A DNA stretch of 64,000 bases from Macrostomum hystrix (lineage: Eukaryota; Platyhelminthes; Macrostomidae): assembly GCA_950097015.1 (NCBI GenBank), contig CATNEN010000038.1:1364001-1428000 (forward strand), in the 5' to 3' direction. The position numbers were made by a program, and so were the translations under genes. Shown here in pieces: positions 21,919 through 32,692 of this stretch (position 1 is the stretch's first letter; the number at the start of each line of letters is the position of its first letter). The notes under the pieces are model-generated. The model saw only the letters and a list, made by a program, of their open reading frames with translations, was not told where the DNA came from and did not search any database.

Positions 21919-24900
21919 CTACGGCCGACTTAGTTCGACAATCTTCTGCGTCAACAGCATAAACTTCTCTGAAGTCTGGTAGCTAAGCTGCAGCATCATG
22001 TGCCTCACTCGCTTCAGCTGTTGCACCTGCGTGCTGTACTGCGCGAATGTGTACAGCTCTTCAAAGTCGCTTCCATAGTCGCTGCATAGTTGGTCGAACC
22101 AGGCCTCCAGGAAGGCGAGCCTCTGGTTGTACACACCAGCATCGTCTGCGGCCAGCAGGAGGTCCAGAGTCAGCGAGTTCACAAGCAGTGCAAAGTTGGC
22201 GAAGAACCGCTTGTCGTAGTAAATCATCTGAGCCGGGAACTGGTCCCTGAGCAGGGCGGTTGGCAGCCAGGCCAGTCGAATCGGCAGCTCGAAGCGCATT
22301 GAGAACTGCCATGCAGTGTCGTGACTGTGGCACGGTGATTTTATGAGTCATATAATCTGTTTTAATAGAGAAATAATTTTTCTTCAACAGCATTTCGCCA
22401 TGGGGTGTGGCAGAGCCGTTAACGCGTTTGCCTCTCGCACCAATGTCACTGAGCTCGATTCTGCGGCGAGGCCTCATTTATTTGGGGCGCAGCTGCGGAG
22501 AGAAGGCTTGGGGGCTTGTCGTGCAATTTACGCCAGTGAGGGTTAACCTCCAAGGCACAGTGGAAGTGTAACACTGCCTGACGATGAGAAAGTCAGATGT
22601 ACACACCTGTGTGCCTGCGTACAGTATTTGTGTGGTGGTGTTATCAGGAGTCAGCGAAATGGGTAGAATTGCCTCCTCGCTGACTGCGGGTCCATTTGCG
22701 GCCAAATGGTAATCCATTGCTAGCAGCCCTCCTGCGATTAATATTATCTCAGCATTTCGCCAACCTGCTCAGGAATTCATCCACACTGCCGTCGGCATCG
22801 CATGGAATGACCCGAGTAGCTTGACTGGGCCGCCAATGAAATCCATCACTGAGAAGCTGCTTAGCTTTGTACATGTCTCCATCTTTCACAGCGCAGAGAA
22901 TTTTTAAGGCCACGCGTGTGGTATAAGCCGCAACAGGCAGCTGATCCACTGCACTGCGGATCGCTGGCGACACCTTTTCCTCTTGAGCCAGCTCGTAGAC
23001 AGCCATTTTCACCACCAGGTAGATGTGGTGATACTCCAGTCTCTCTGGCAAGTCCGGTGTCTCCAGAAAGTACATCGGGATGAGGCGAAACGGATGGAAG
23101 TGAAAGGGCGCAGACTCGCCAATCGGTTGCAGGTTGAGCTGGTAGCCAATCAGGTGCCGGCGCAGGTCAGTCAAGGTTACTTGCACCGCATTGGCAGCTG
23201 TATAGCTGTCGCAGTCCTTGCGAAGGTAGACTAGCGCATCCGGCACAAAGAAGTGCTGCAGCAGGCCGGCTCCTGAGCCGAGGCAGTCGCGCAACAGCTC
23301 GAGCGATTCTCGAAGCAGCCTCTCCAGATTCTCCGGCCTCCAGCTCTGCTCCGGAAGAGTGCGAATCACGTGGAACAGTAGAGTCTTGGCGTGGTAGGAC
23401 TTCAGGCCTCGGCACCAGCTGCCCATTACCCGCTTGATGAGGTACTTCATGAGCACGAACAGCTGGCCCTGCAGACTGCTCAAAGAGCGCATAGCAGCAT
23501 TTTCTAAGAAAGTGGTGCTCACTCGCAGTTGCCAGGCCTCCCGGCCGGGACTGGAGGCCCGGATGAGGTGGCAGGACCAGGGTCGCAGCATCTCAGATCT
23601 GATGGACTCGAGCATCGTCTCTGGCAGATTGCCTGGCTCCTCCAGAAACTTTGACACCGGATAGCAGCAGCAGGGGACTGCGAAGGCAATGTCCATGTCT
23701 GGCCTGACCTGAGTGCCGCGTTCCGCTGTGGCTGGGTGTGACTCTGCGAATGGACAGGCGAGCGAAAAAGTTTTTTAGCTGTTCAGATGTTTTTCAGGAC
23801 TTGAAGTCTCGAGGCGTTGCACCAAAACTCCGACCGGTGGGGACCCAATAAAACCCTCAGTGTAACCGCTGCTGTTAAAGTCCCTCTTCTGGTGATCCAC
23901 CGCACGTCTTATCACACCCCATCTCAAGCCCTGTGCTCAAGAAATTCTCCTTTGCTCAAGCAAGTGCTCAAAAACTCAGGTAATTATGTCAATAGATGGT
24001 GCTTCTGGGGTAGTAATACGTCAGTCTTTATCGTAGCCGCATAATTTACTCACCGCTGAGTTCATCGATTTCCACGTGACCATTAGTCAGCCGGCTCATT
24101 ACTGTCCCAGCCTGCTCTCCACAGGTGCAAAGACCGCCAATGTGGTAGCGACTTCCGCTCAGGCAGGTCAGATCGATGTCCGAGTCGGCACCGATGGTAC
24201 CGTCCAGTCTTTCTAAGCAGCAGCCCCAACCTTCAGCGAAGCTGCCAACCAGTCGATGATCAGTTTGGTTCAGGAAGCTCCTGCTGATGAACTCCAAGGC
24301 TTTAGCCAGCGCTGACTGCTTCGCAGCCCGGCGATCTGTGAAGCCGGCTTCTCGCATGCGCTGATGCAGCTGCCAGCTGAACTGGCTCTCAGGAAGATTC
24401 AGCCTGGGGGTGGGGTTCATTGGTAGCTGTAAAATTGGTACCAACATCAGCTGAAGTAGAACTTTGGGCTGATATAGCGATTACCCAGTCCACGGACTGT
24501 GACAAAGAAAGCACCACTTTTTGCTAGTCCTACTTGCTTTTACTATTCCATTTTGCCTGTGTGACTCTCAGGAATTTTGCTTCTAAAATCAGTTCGCAAC
24601 AAGGACTCACAACTCTTTGAGCTGTCCATCTTCATCCGAGCCGGACGCAGCAGCCGCCACAAACCCTGGGTCAATCATCGCGTCCTCGAGCGACAATGAT
24701 TGCTCTCCATGGCAACTCGGCCGCGGGTGCACCAGTAGCAGCCGCAGGACGTCTCGATGTCGATTCCTGGCCGCATTTTCCACCGGCGTGCAGCCCAGAC
24801 GTCGGTCTCGAGCGTCAACTGCGGCACCCCCAGCCAGCAGCAGCTTGGCAACTTCAGTGTGACCATTGTGGGCCGCAATCCACAGCGGCGTCTCGCCATT

Positions 24901-25699
24901 GTTGCTGGCCAAGTCAACTGCCGCACCAGCGTCTAGCAGCGCGGCAGCAACTCTGTGGTGGCCCAGCTGGCTTGCGAACCACAGCGCCGACCTGCCCAAC
25001 GAGTTCACTGAGTTCACCTCCGCGCCAGCCGCTAAGAGGCTTCGAGTCATTGTGGGGCCGACTGACAAGCTGGCAATCCACAGTGCTGACTCTCCGCCAT
25101 TCCTTTGGCTGTTGACATCTGCACCTGCAATCGGAGTGAATGCACGAGGGAAATTCCTTTGTAGGTTTCTTAGAAGCATCCCACGTGATGGACAAATGCA
25201 TATTTTTATCCCCACCGTTTGACGCCAGCAGCAGCAGGTCCACAACTTCTCCGTTGCCCCTGCAGGCGGCTGACCAAAGCGGATTGACTCCAGCATGGTT
25301 GCTCAGATCCAGCCGAGCTCCGTTCTCAAGCAGCAGCTGCGCAAGCCGCAGGTGGTCATTGCCCGCAGCGATCCACAGGACGCTCTCGCCGCTGCGTCTC
25401 TGGCAGTCGACATCGGCACCAACGGCTAGCAACAGCCTGGCAACGCCCAGGTGACCATTCTGCCCGGCAATCCACAGCGGAGTCTCGCCGCGCTCGTTGC
25501 GACAATCGGCGTCGGCCCCGGCGACCAGCAGCGCTCGCGCAACATCCGCCGCCCCCGAGTTGGCAGCCAGCCACAATGGCGTCTCGCCTCGCTCATTGCG
25601 ACAGTCCGCTGATGCCGACTGCAGCAGACTTCGGGCTTCAACGATGTCACCAGCCAATGCGGCTTGGAGCAGCTGACGCTCGATGGACGCCAGATTTAA
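21919..25699 (-). CDS. Ankyrin-repeat / Mab-21 (cGAS-like) nucleotidyltransferase fusion, 5' partial
   Basis: Proposed exons: complement(join(21919..22324, 22765..23743, 24054..24403, 24611..25124, 25216..25699)), phases all agree, 910 aa; the exon with the start codon is not identified. The N-terminal half holds about eight ankyrin repeats (GETPLWLAANSGAADVARAL, GETPLWIAGQNGHLGVARLL and more). A nucleotidyltransferase core follows: LVGSFAEGWG (GS motif), DSDIDL (first two acidic residues), and MDIAFAVPC (third acidic residue) on the next exon. Then comes the Mab-21 helical region (LKSYHAKTLLFHVIRTLPEQ, FFVPDALVYLRKDC). By family, cGAS and cGLR proteins make cyclic or linear nucleotide signals on sensing nucleic acid; many Mab-21 relatives are inactive, but here the acidic residues are kept, so activity is plausible. 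Ankyrin repeats would mediate protein contact. The weak donor at 22764 (CAG|GTTGGC) and the last exon are least certain; otherwise the protein would end at TGA 22749. Confidence 0.8.
22405..22745 (+). mobile_element. tRNA-derived SINE, family A (intron of the ankyrin-cGAS-like gene)
   Basis: Full-length-looking copy: GTGGCAGAGCCGTTAACGCG, box B-like GAGCTCGATTCTGCGGCG, then the family body and CCTCCTGCGATTAATATTAT. It occupies most of the intron between the last two exons of the ankyrin/Mab-21 gene, antisense to it. Confidence 0.85.
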
Positions 25700-25789
25700 C
25701 TGCCTATTTTTTTCAAACCAGCCACTTTGCCAAATATGTGATAAGTGACACGTGATAGCTGCCTAATTTTAATATTTGACACTGTGACA

Positions 25790-25950
25790 GTTCGCCAACA
25801 AGTGTATATGAGTGTCCAAGATTTACAATCTCACGGGAATGTATAGGACTGTACAAGAGTCGCAATCTCACAGGAGTGTATTGGAGCATACACTCTCACA
25901 GAAGTGTATAGGAGTGTACACTCTTCAGGAGTGTGTATGAGTGTACAAGA
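25790..25950. repeat. GAGTGTATAGG / GAGTGTAC minisatellite, interrupted
   Basis: Degenerate copies of ACTCTCACAGGAGTGTATAGG. The same units resume at about 26625-26665, so about 670 bp appear to be inserted into the array. Confidence 0.7.
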
Positions 25951-25954
25951 TGTA

Positions 25955-26620
25955 TATAAGGTTAGATGAGGACACGCCCTGAGCCACCCTTTCATTACAG
26001 CGCAAACGCGGCCCGGACCGAGAGCAAAAACTGGTTTGAACCGGCCCGCGGGGGAGACTGAGGAGGAGCCGACCTGGACCCCACCTGGGACCGCACAAGA
26101 AGACTGGATCGATGAAGGGGAAGGAGAATGAACAGGAGGAAAGAGGTCTCGGTAGTAGCGGGAACACTTCCTAACTCAGCTAATGCGTTTTCAGGACGGT
26201 TCCCACTACCATAGAAAAGGGGTTGGTGCGCCTACCAACCAGCTAGTTAATGCTAATGACTGTACAAGATTTGAGGCTGCGACCTCGTTCATGACTAGTC
26301 ATCTTGCGTGCTGTTCATCCCCTCGGTTTTGAGAATATTACTCGTATATAAGTCGGAGCGGAGCGCGGAAAAACGGACCGCCGCGATTTTATTAGAGAGC
26401 TAGTCTAGAAAATATTTGCTGTGTTTGTGTTCTTTCTTGGTCCGATATCCGATCACAGAGGTCTAGAAGGGAATTATAGCCGCCAGCCGGGGTACTGAGG
26501 ATCGATAGTCGTTAGTAGTTATAGCCTTCAAGTCATCGAGTGCCACAAACCGCTAGACTACATATAGAAAAACATAAAGCAGAAGACAAATCTTGAAGAC
26601 CTACACATTCAAAATTTTAA
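25955..26620. mobile_element. Insertion in a minisatellite, possibly a solo LTR
   Basis: Non-repetitive, GC-rich block flanked on both sides by the same minisatellite unit. It contains a TATA-like CGTATATAAGTCGGAGCG at 26343 and an inverted pair (GGTAGTAGCGGGAAC, GTTCCCACTACC) at about 26150-26215. An LTR with its promoter is one reading. I found no second copy in this window and no clear target duplication. Confidence 0.3.
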
Positions 26621-26669
26621 CCGCTATGTACACTCTCACAGGAGTGTATAGGAGTGTACAAGGTGTGAA

Positions 26670-27130
26670 ATCACTCACATGTTGTCTGTGGGTGCCGAAA
26701 TGCCATTTTTATTGAAAAACTAACTTGAGGAAGCAGACGGTTTCAGGAAATATTTCTGAGAGATATTTATAATACAATGATGCTCTATACCTTCTGTTCG
26801 CATCTTTTTATGATCTCGTCTGCCCAACTTTTTTATCTACGAGTAAACGCGCTGGCTAGTTACTTCGCTGAAAAACACACTTCGCCATTCGAAGTGTAAT
26901 TATAGCAAGTGCATCAGTTGCTTACCAATTTAATTACCACTCCATAAAACCACCCGACCTTTCTTGTATGATGTGTTTTTGCATCGTATAGTGACCTGTC
27001 TGTTGTCTCTAACTAGCTGAGCATGTCTGCAAAATACAGTCGTACTATTCGTTTAATTAGCCCTCTCAACGAGCTCACTTGTCCTGTTGTATTAGACTTC
27101 AATAATACCCTTCTATACGTCTCTAGGTTA
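26670..27130. other. Spacer, no gene seen
   Basis: AT-rich sequence between the insertion and the G-rich array. No coding region, RNA gene or repeat recognised. Confidence 0.45.
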
Positions 27131-27139
27131 AGGGCTACA

Positions 27140-28475
27140 GATATATGGGTTTAGAATTGAGGGATTTGGGATTGAGGGGTTTTGGATTGAGCTGTTTGGG
27201 ATTGAGGGGTTTGGGATTGAGGGATTTGGAATTGAAGGGTTTGGGTTAAGGGGTTACGTTTGAGGGGTTTGGGATTGAGGGGTTGGGGATTGAAGGGTTT
27301 GGGATTTAGTAGTTTGGGATTGAGGGGTTTGGGATTGAGTGGTTTGGGATTTAGTGGTTTGGGATTGAAGGGTTTGGGTTGAAGGGGTTACGTTTGAGGG
27401 GTTTGGGATTGAGGGGTTGGGGATTGAAGGGTTTGGGGTTGAGGGGTTCGAGATTGAGGGTTTAGGATTAAAGAGTTTAGGATTGAGGGGTTTGGGATTG
27501 AAGAGTTTGGGATTTAGTGGTTTGGGATTGAGGGGTTTGGGATTGAGGGGTTTGGGATTGAGGGGTTGGGGATTGAGGGGTTTGGAATTGAGGGGTTGGG
27601 GATTGAGGGGTTTGGAATTGAGGGGTTGGGGATTGAGGGTTTAGGATTAAAGAGTTTAGGATTGAAGGGTTTTGGATTGAAGAGTTTGCGATTTAGTGGT
27701 TTGGGATTGAGGGGTTCGGGATTGAGGAATTCGGGATTGAGGGGTTGGGGATTGAGGCGTTTGGGATTGAAGCGTTTGGGATTGAGGGGATCGGGATTGA
27801 GGAATTCGGGATTGAGGGGTTGGGGATTGAGGCGTTTGGGATTGAAGCGTTTGGGATTGAGCGGTTTGGGATTGAGGGGTTTGGGATTAAGTGGTTTGGG
27901 ATTGAGGGGTTTGGGATTGAAGGGTTTGGGTTGAAGGGGTTACGTTTGAGGGGTTTGGGATTAAGGGGTTGGGGATTTAGTGGTTTGGGATTGAGGGGTT
28001 TGGGATTGAGGGGTTTGGGATTGAAGGGTTTGGGTTGAAGGGGTTACGTTTGAGGGGTTTGGGATTGAGTGGTTGGGGATTGAAGGGTTTGGGGTTCAGG
28101 GGTTCGAGATTGAGGGTTTAGGATTAAATAGTTTAGGATTGAGGGGTTTGGGATTGAGGGGTTGGGGATTGAGGGGTTTGGAATTGAGTGGTTTGGGATT
28201 GAGGGGTTTGGGATTTAGTGGTTTGGGATTGAGGGGTTTGGAATTGAGGGGTTGGGGATTGAAGGGTTTGGTGTTGAGGGGTTCGAGATTGAGGATTTTG
28301 GATTAAAGAGTTTAGGATTGAGGGGTTTGGGATTGAAGAGTTTGGGATTTAGTGGCTTGTGATTGAGGGGTTTGTGATTGAGCGGTTTGGAATTGAGGGG
28401 GTGGGCATTGAAGGGTTTGGGGTTGAAGGGGTCACGATTGAAGGGTATGGGATTGAGGGGTTGGGGTTGGGGTTT
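27140..28475. repeat. G-rich minisatellite (TTGGGATTGAGGGG family), 1.3 kb
   Basis: About 80 copies of a 14-20 bp unit such as GGGATTGAGGGGTTT. Runs of three to four G separated by one to seven bases recur throughout the plus strand, so nearly every window satisfies the G-quadruplex rule. Blocks with GGTTACGTTTGAGGGG recur about 130 and 560-570 bp apart, showing higher-order duplication. It lies downstream (3') of the FABP gene on the minus strand. Confidence 0.95.
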
Positions 28476-28707
28476 TGGGCTTGCAATTAAAAGTCGAAAT
28501 GATATTCTGTTGATTGGTACGAATGTTAACAGTAAAATTTTTATTGTCTTGCACAAAATACACTCGTGGTTAAATATAGTTAGTGCATAATTTATTTACG
28601 TACTCGTTCATTGGAGTCATGATAATTAGGCATACAGGGGTAGTTCGTCAGTTGCACTTTCCATTGCGCACAATAAATGGTAATTTGTAAACTCGGAGAT
28701 TGACAGG

Positions 28708-31700
28708 TCAGTGCTTCTTGAACCAGCGCTTTCCAGTCACGTCGCCTGCCTGCATTGTCTGGAATCGATCGGAATCAGAGCCGAACACTGATTAGAGAGA
28801 AACTCACCGACACAGTCATATCCATTCCTATTCCCATCTCTGCTTTTCCTCTCCCTTCTATTATTTTCTAACCTATTCTGCTCCTTTCAATTGCTCTTCC
28901 TATTCCTCTTCCTATTCCTATTCCTCTTCGCATTCCTATTCCTCTTCGCATTCCTCTTGCCTATTCCTATTCCTCTTCCTATTCCTCTTCCTATTCCTCT
29001 TCGCATTCCTATTCCTCTTCCTATTCCTCTTCGCATTCCTATTCCTCTTCCTATTCCTATTCCTCTTCGCATTCCTATTCCTATTCGCATTCCTCTTCCT
29101 ATTCCTCTTCCCATTCCTATTCCTATTCGCATTCCTCTTCCTATTCCTCTTCCCATTCCTCTTCCTATTCCTATTCCTCTTCCTCTTCCTCTTCCCATTC
29201 CTATTCCTCTTCCTTTTCCTCTTCCAGCTATTCCTCTTCGCATTCCTCTTCCCATTCTTATTCCTCTTCCCATTCCTCTTTCCATTTCTCTTCCCATTCC
29301 TCTTCGCATTCCTCTTCGCATTCCTCTTCGCATTCCTCTTCCTATTCCTCTTCGCATTCCTCTTCGCATTCCTCTTCGCATTCCTCTTGCCTATTCCTAT
29401 TCCTCTTCCAATTCCTCTTCGCATTCCTATTCCTCTTCCTTTTCCTCTTCCAGCTATTCCTCTTCGCATTCCTCTTCCCATTCCTCTTTCCATTTCTCTT
29501 CCTATTCCTCTTCGCATTCCTATTCCTCTTCCTATTCCTCTTCGCATTCCTATTCCTCTTCCTATTCCTATTCCTCTTCGCATTCCTATTCCTCTTCCTA
29601 TTCCTCTTCCCATTCCTATTCCTATTCGCATTCCTCTTCCTATTCCTCTTCCCATTCCTCTTCCTATTCCTATTCCTCTTCCTCTTCCTCTTCCTATTCC
29701 TCTTCCCATTCCTATTCCTCTTCCTTTTCCTCTTCCAGCTATTCCTCTTCGCATTCCTCTTCCCATTCTTATTCCTCTTCCCATTCCTCTTTCCATTTCT
29801 CTTCCCATTCCTCTTCGCATTCCTCTTCGCATTCCTCTTCGCATTCCTCTTCCTATTCCTCTTCGCATTCCTCTTCGCATTCCTCTTCGCATTCCTCTTG
29901 CCTATTCCTATTCCTCTTCCAATTCCTCTTCGCATTCCTATTCCTCTTCCTTTTCCTCTTCCAGCTATTCCTCTTCGCATTCCTCTTCCCATTCTTATTC
30001 CTCTTCCCATTCCTCTTTCCATTTCTCTTCCCATTCCTCTTCGCATTCCTCTTCGCATTCCTCTTCGCATTCCTCTTCCTATTCCTCTTCGCATTCCTCT
30101 TCGCATTCCTCTTCGCATTCCTCTTCCTATTCCTCTTCGCATTCCTCTTCGCATTCCTCTTCGCATTCCTCTTGCCTATTCCTATTCCTCTTCCTTTTCC
30201 TCTTCCAGCTATTCCTCTTCGCATTCCTCTTCCCATTCCTCTTCCTATTCCTCTTCCTATTCCTCTTCCTATTCCTCTTCCTTTTCCTCTTCCTATTCCT
30301 CTTTGCATTCCTCTTGCCTATTCCTATTCCTCTTCCTATTCCTCTTCCTATTCCTCTTCGCATTCCTATTCCTCTTCCTATTCCTCTTCGCATTCCTATT
30401 CCTCTTCCTATTCCTATTCCTCTTCGCATTCCTATTCCTCTTCCTATTCCTCTTCCCATTCCTATTCCTATTCGCATTCCTCTTCCTATTCCTCTTCCCA
30501 TTCCTCTTCCTATTCCTATTCCTCTTCCTCTTCCTCTTCCTATTCCTCTTCCCATTCCTATTCCTCTTCTTTTTCCTCTTCCAGCTATTCCTCTTCGCAT
30601 TCCTCTTCCCATTCTTATTCCTCTTCCCATTCCTCTTTCCATTTCTCTTCCCATTCCTCTTCGCATTCCTCTTCGCATTCCTCTTCGCATTCCTCTTCCT
30701 ATTCCTCTTCGCATTCCTCTTCGCATTCCTCTTGCCTATTCCTATTCCTCTTCCAATTCCTCTTCGCATTCCTATTCCTCTTCCTATTCCTCTTCGCATT
30801 CCTATTCCTCTTCCTATTCCTCTTCCCATTCCTATTCCTCTTCGCATTCCTCTTGCCTATTCCTATTCGCACTCCTCTTCCTATTCCTCTTCCCATTCCT
30901 CTTCCTCTTCCTCTTCCTATTCCTCTTCCCATTCCTTTTCCTATTCCATTTTCTCTTCCTTAACCTATTCCTATTCCTCTTCCTCTTCCCATTCCTCTGA
31001 TTGCGGTCCCCAGTTTCACACCATGAGCATTTCGCCATTGTCCAGAATCTCGCGTATCTGCCTGGCCTCCCCAGTTTTGGGATCTATGCCCGGCTTGGCA
31101 ATGTGGATGACCAGCTTGCCGTTATCCCACTCGGCCAGGCAGTCCTGTTCGTTGCCGTGGGGCGGCTTGAACCGGCAGACTGCTCCCAAGGTCAGCTCCT
31201 GCTCCATTTTAGTCATCATGACCTTCGTGGTCACGCGTAGCCGCTTGTCATCCACGCGTTCGATGGTCATTGTTGGGTTGGTCTTGTCCGACATCTGCTG
31301 GGCCAGCCAGGGCGCCCCTAGGCAAATTTGTGAGTGAATTTTCTCTGTTTGACACTGTTGTTCGCTGTTAGACACAGTTGTTTGCTGTTAGACACAGTTG
31401 TTCGCTGTTAGACACAGTTGTTCGCTGTTAGACACTGTTGTTCGCTGTTAGACACTGTTGTTTGCTGTTAGACACAGTTGTTCGCTGTTAGACACTGTTG
31501 TTCGCTGTTAGACACAGTTGTTTGCTGTTAGACACTGTTGTTCGCTGTTAGACACAGTTGTTTGCTGTTAGACACTGTTGTTCGCTGTTTGACTATTGTT
31601 GGATATTAAACACTGCTGTTCAAGGTTAGATATTCATTTTCTATTTTCGACAGATTCTTTCAAATTTCAAATAACTGTTAGACAGGTTTCTGTCTATAAG

Positions 31701-31888
31701 AAAAGATTGTTCACTGTTAGACACTAGTGTTTACTGTTAGACACAAGTTTTCAGTGTTAGATAGAACCGCTTGGTGTTAGACCAATCAGCCCTGTTGTTC
31801 CTGTCTCACCAGCTTTCTCCATAACAGCTTTGATGTTCTCACTCTTGTAGGACTCCCATTTTCCGTAAAGGGCCGGATTTTCACTCAT
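28708..31888 (-). CDS. Fatty acid-binding protein (three exons, one giant repeat-filled intron)
   Basis: Proposed CDS: complement(join(28708..28758, 31022..31317, 31810..31888)), 141 aa, phases agree. Cytosolic lipid carriers of this family form a ten-strand barrel. Exon 1 has the N-terminal signature (ALYGKWESYKSENIKAVME). Exon 2 has MTIERVDDKRLRVTTKV and the middle strands. Exon 3 supplies the last two strands (TMQAGDVTGKRWFKKH), matching the conserved end of FABPs. The Arg of the classical Arg-x-Tyr lipid carboxylate site appears as KRW, so Tyr is replaced by Trp. Without exon 3 the protein would stop after MLMV and lack the final strands, which supports the 2263-bp intron full of CTATTCCTCTTC repeats. 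An in-frame upstream ATG at 31909 would add seven residues. A TATA box lies 73-79 nt upstream. Confidence 0.85.
28870..31000. repeat. 2.1-kb polypyrimidine array (TATTCCTCTTC), inside an FABP intron
   Basis: Units of six to twelve bases (CATTCC, TATTCC, CTCTTC, CTCTTCG) make a nearly pure pyrimidine plus strand. Larger blocks starting CTCTTGCCTATTCCTATTCC recur every few hundred bases, showing higher-order structure. The transcript of the host gene would read the purine strand. Very long open frames on both strands (for example 28891-30963) are by-products. Confidence 0.96.
31355..31605. repeat. 20-bp minisatellite in FABP intron 1
   Basis: About 12 copies of TTGTTCGCTGTTAGACACAG, with TTTGCTG and CACTG variants alternating. 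Decayed copies continue to about 31780, close to the 5' splice site. Confidence 0.93.
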
Positions 31889-31960
31889 ATCTGTATGCGG
31901 TTGTTTCATAAATAAAAAATAACAGAAATTCAGAGACAGCTTCAAGTCTGAGAGCGGCAT

Positions 31961-31967
31961 TTTTATA
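31961..31967 (-). promoter_or_regulatory. TATA box of the FABP gene
   Basis: Minus-strand GGCTATAAAAATGCC, 73 nt before the proposed ATG at 31888. Spacing suits a start site near 31935. Confidence 0.5.
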
Positions 31968-32283
31968 GCCAATTTTTAGTTTGTAATGTGCGATTCACTC
32001 GAGTGTGTTTTTGTAGACTTACTGAAATGTTGGCTGCAATTTCAGGCTCAGGTAAAGCCCGCCTTACACACTTACCGCAACTCGAGCGAAGACCCGCTGG
32101 TATTTTTAATTACAGTGCGCGAAAAAGCAAAAAAAGTAAGACAAAGTCTCTCCAACAAGAGATTTTCCCAGGAAATAGAACTTGTTGGACATATTTTGAA
32201 TAGCCATTGCAAGTAATATCTAATTTCGAGGGGCAGACTTCGGTAGCACACAATGTCATCTAAATATATACCACTGCGAATAC

Positions 32284-32583
<300 letters not shown>

Positions 32584-32692
32584 TGAAGGCATTCAGTTCT
32601 TGTTGAAACTGTATGACAAAACAAAGAAGCATAAAAGTAGTAAGATGGTTAGTTAGTTCTGATTTTTAGCATGTGAGTGAGCTATAATCGCG

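Noticed and set aside
25925-26167. 80-codon minus-strand ORF as the first exon of the ankyrin/Mab-21 gene.
   Set aside because: No splice donor in a compatible phase was found, and composition is atypical; first exon left open.
28891-31337. Very long ORFs (up to 690 codons) rich in Ser/Tyr, Leu/Phe, Pro/Ile or Arg/Gly.
   Set aside because: They are translations of a pyrimidine-only tandem array whose period keeps frames open on both strands; the tract is an intron of the FABP gene.
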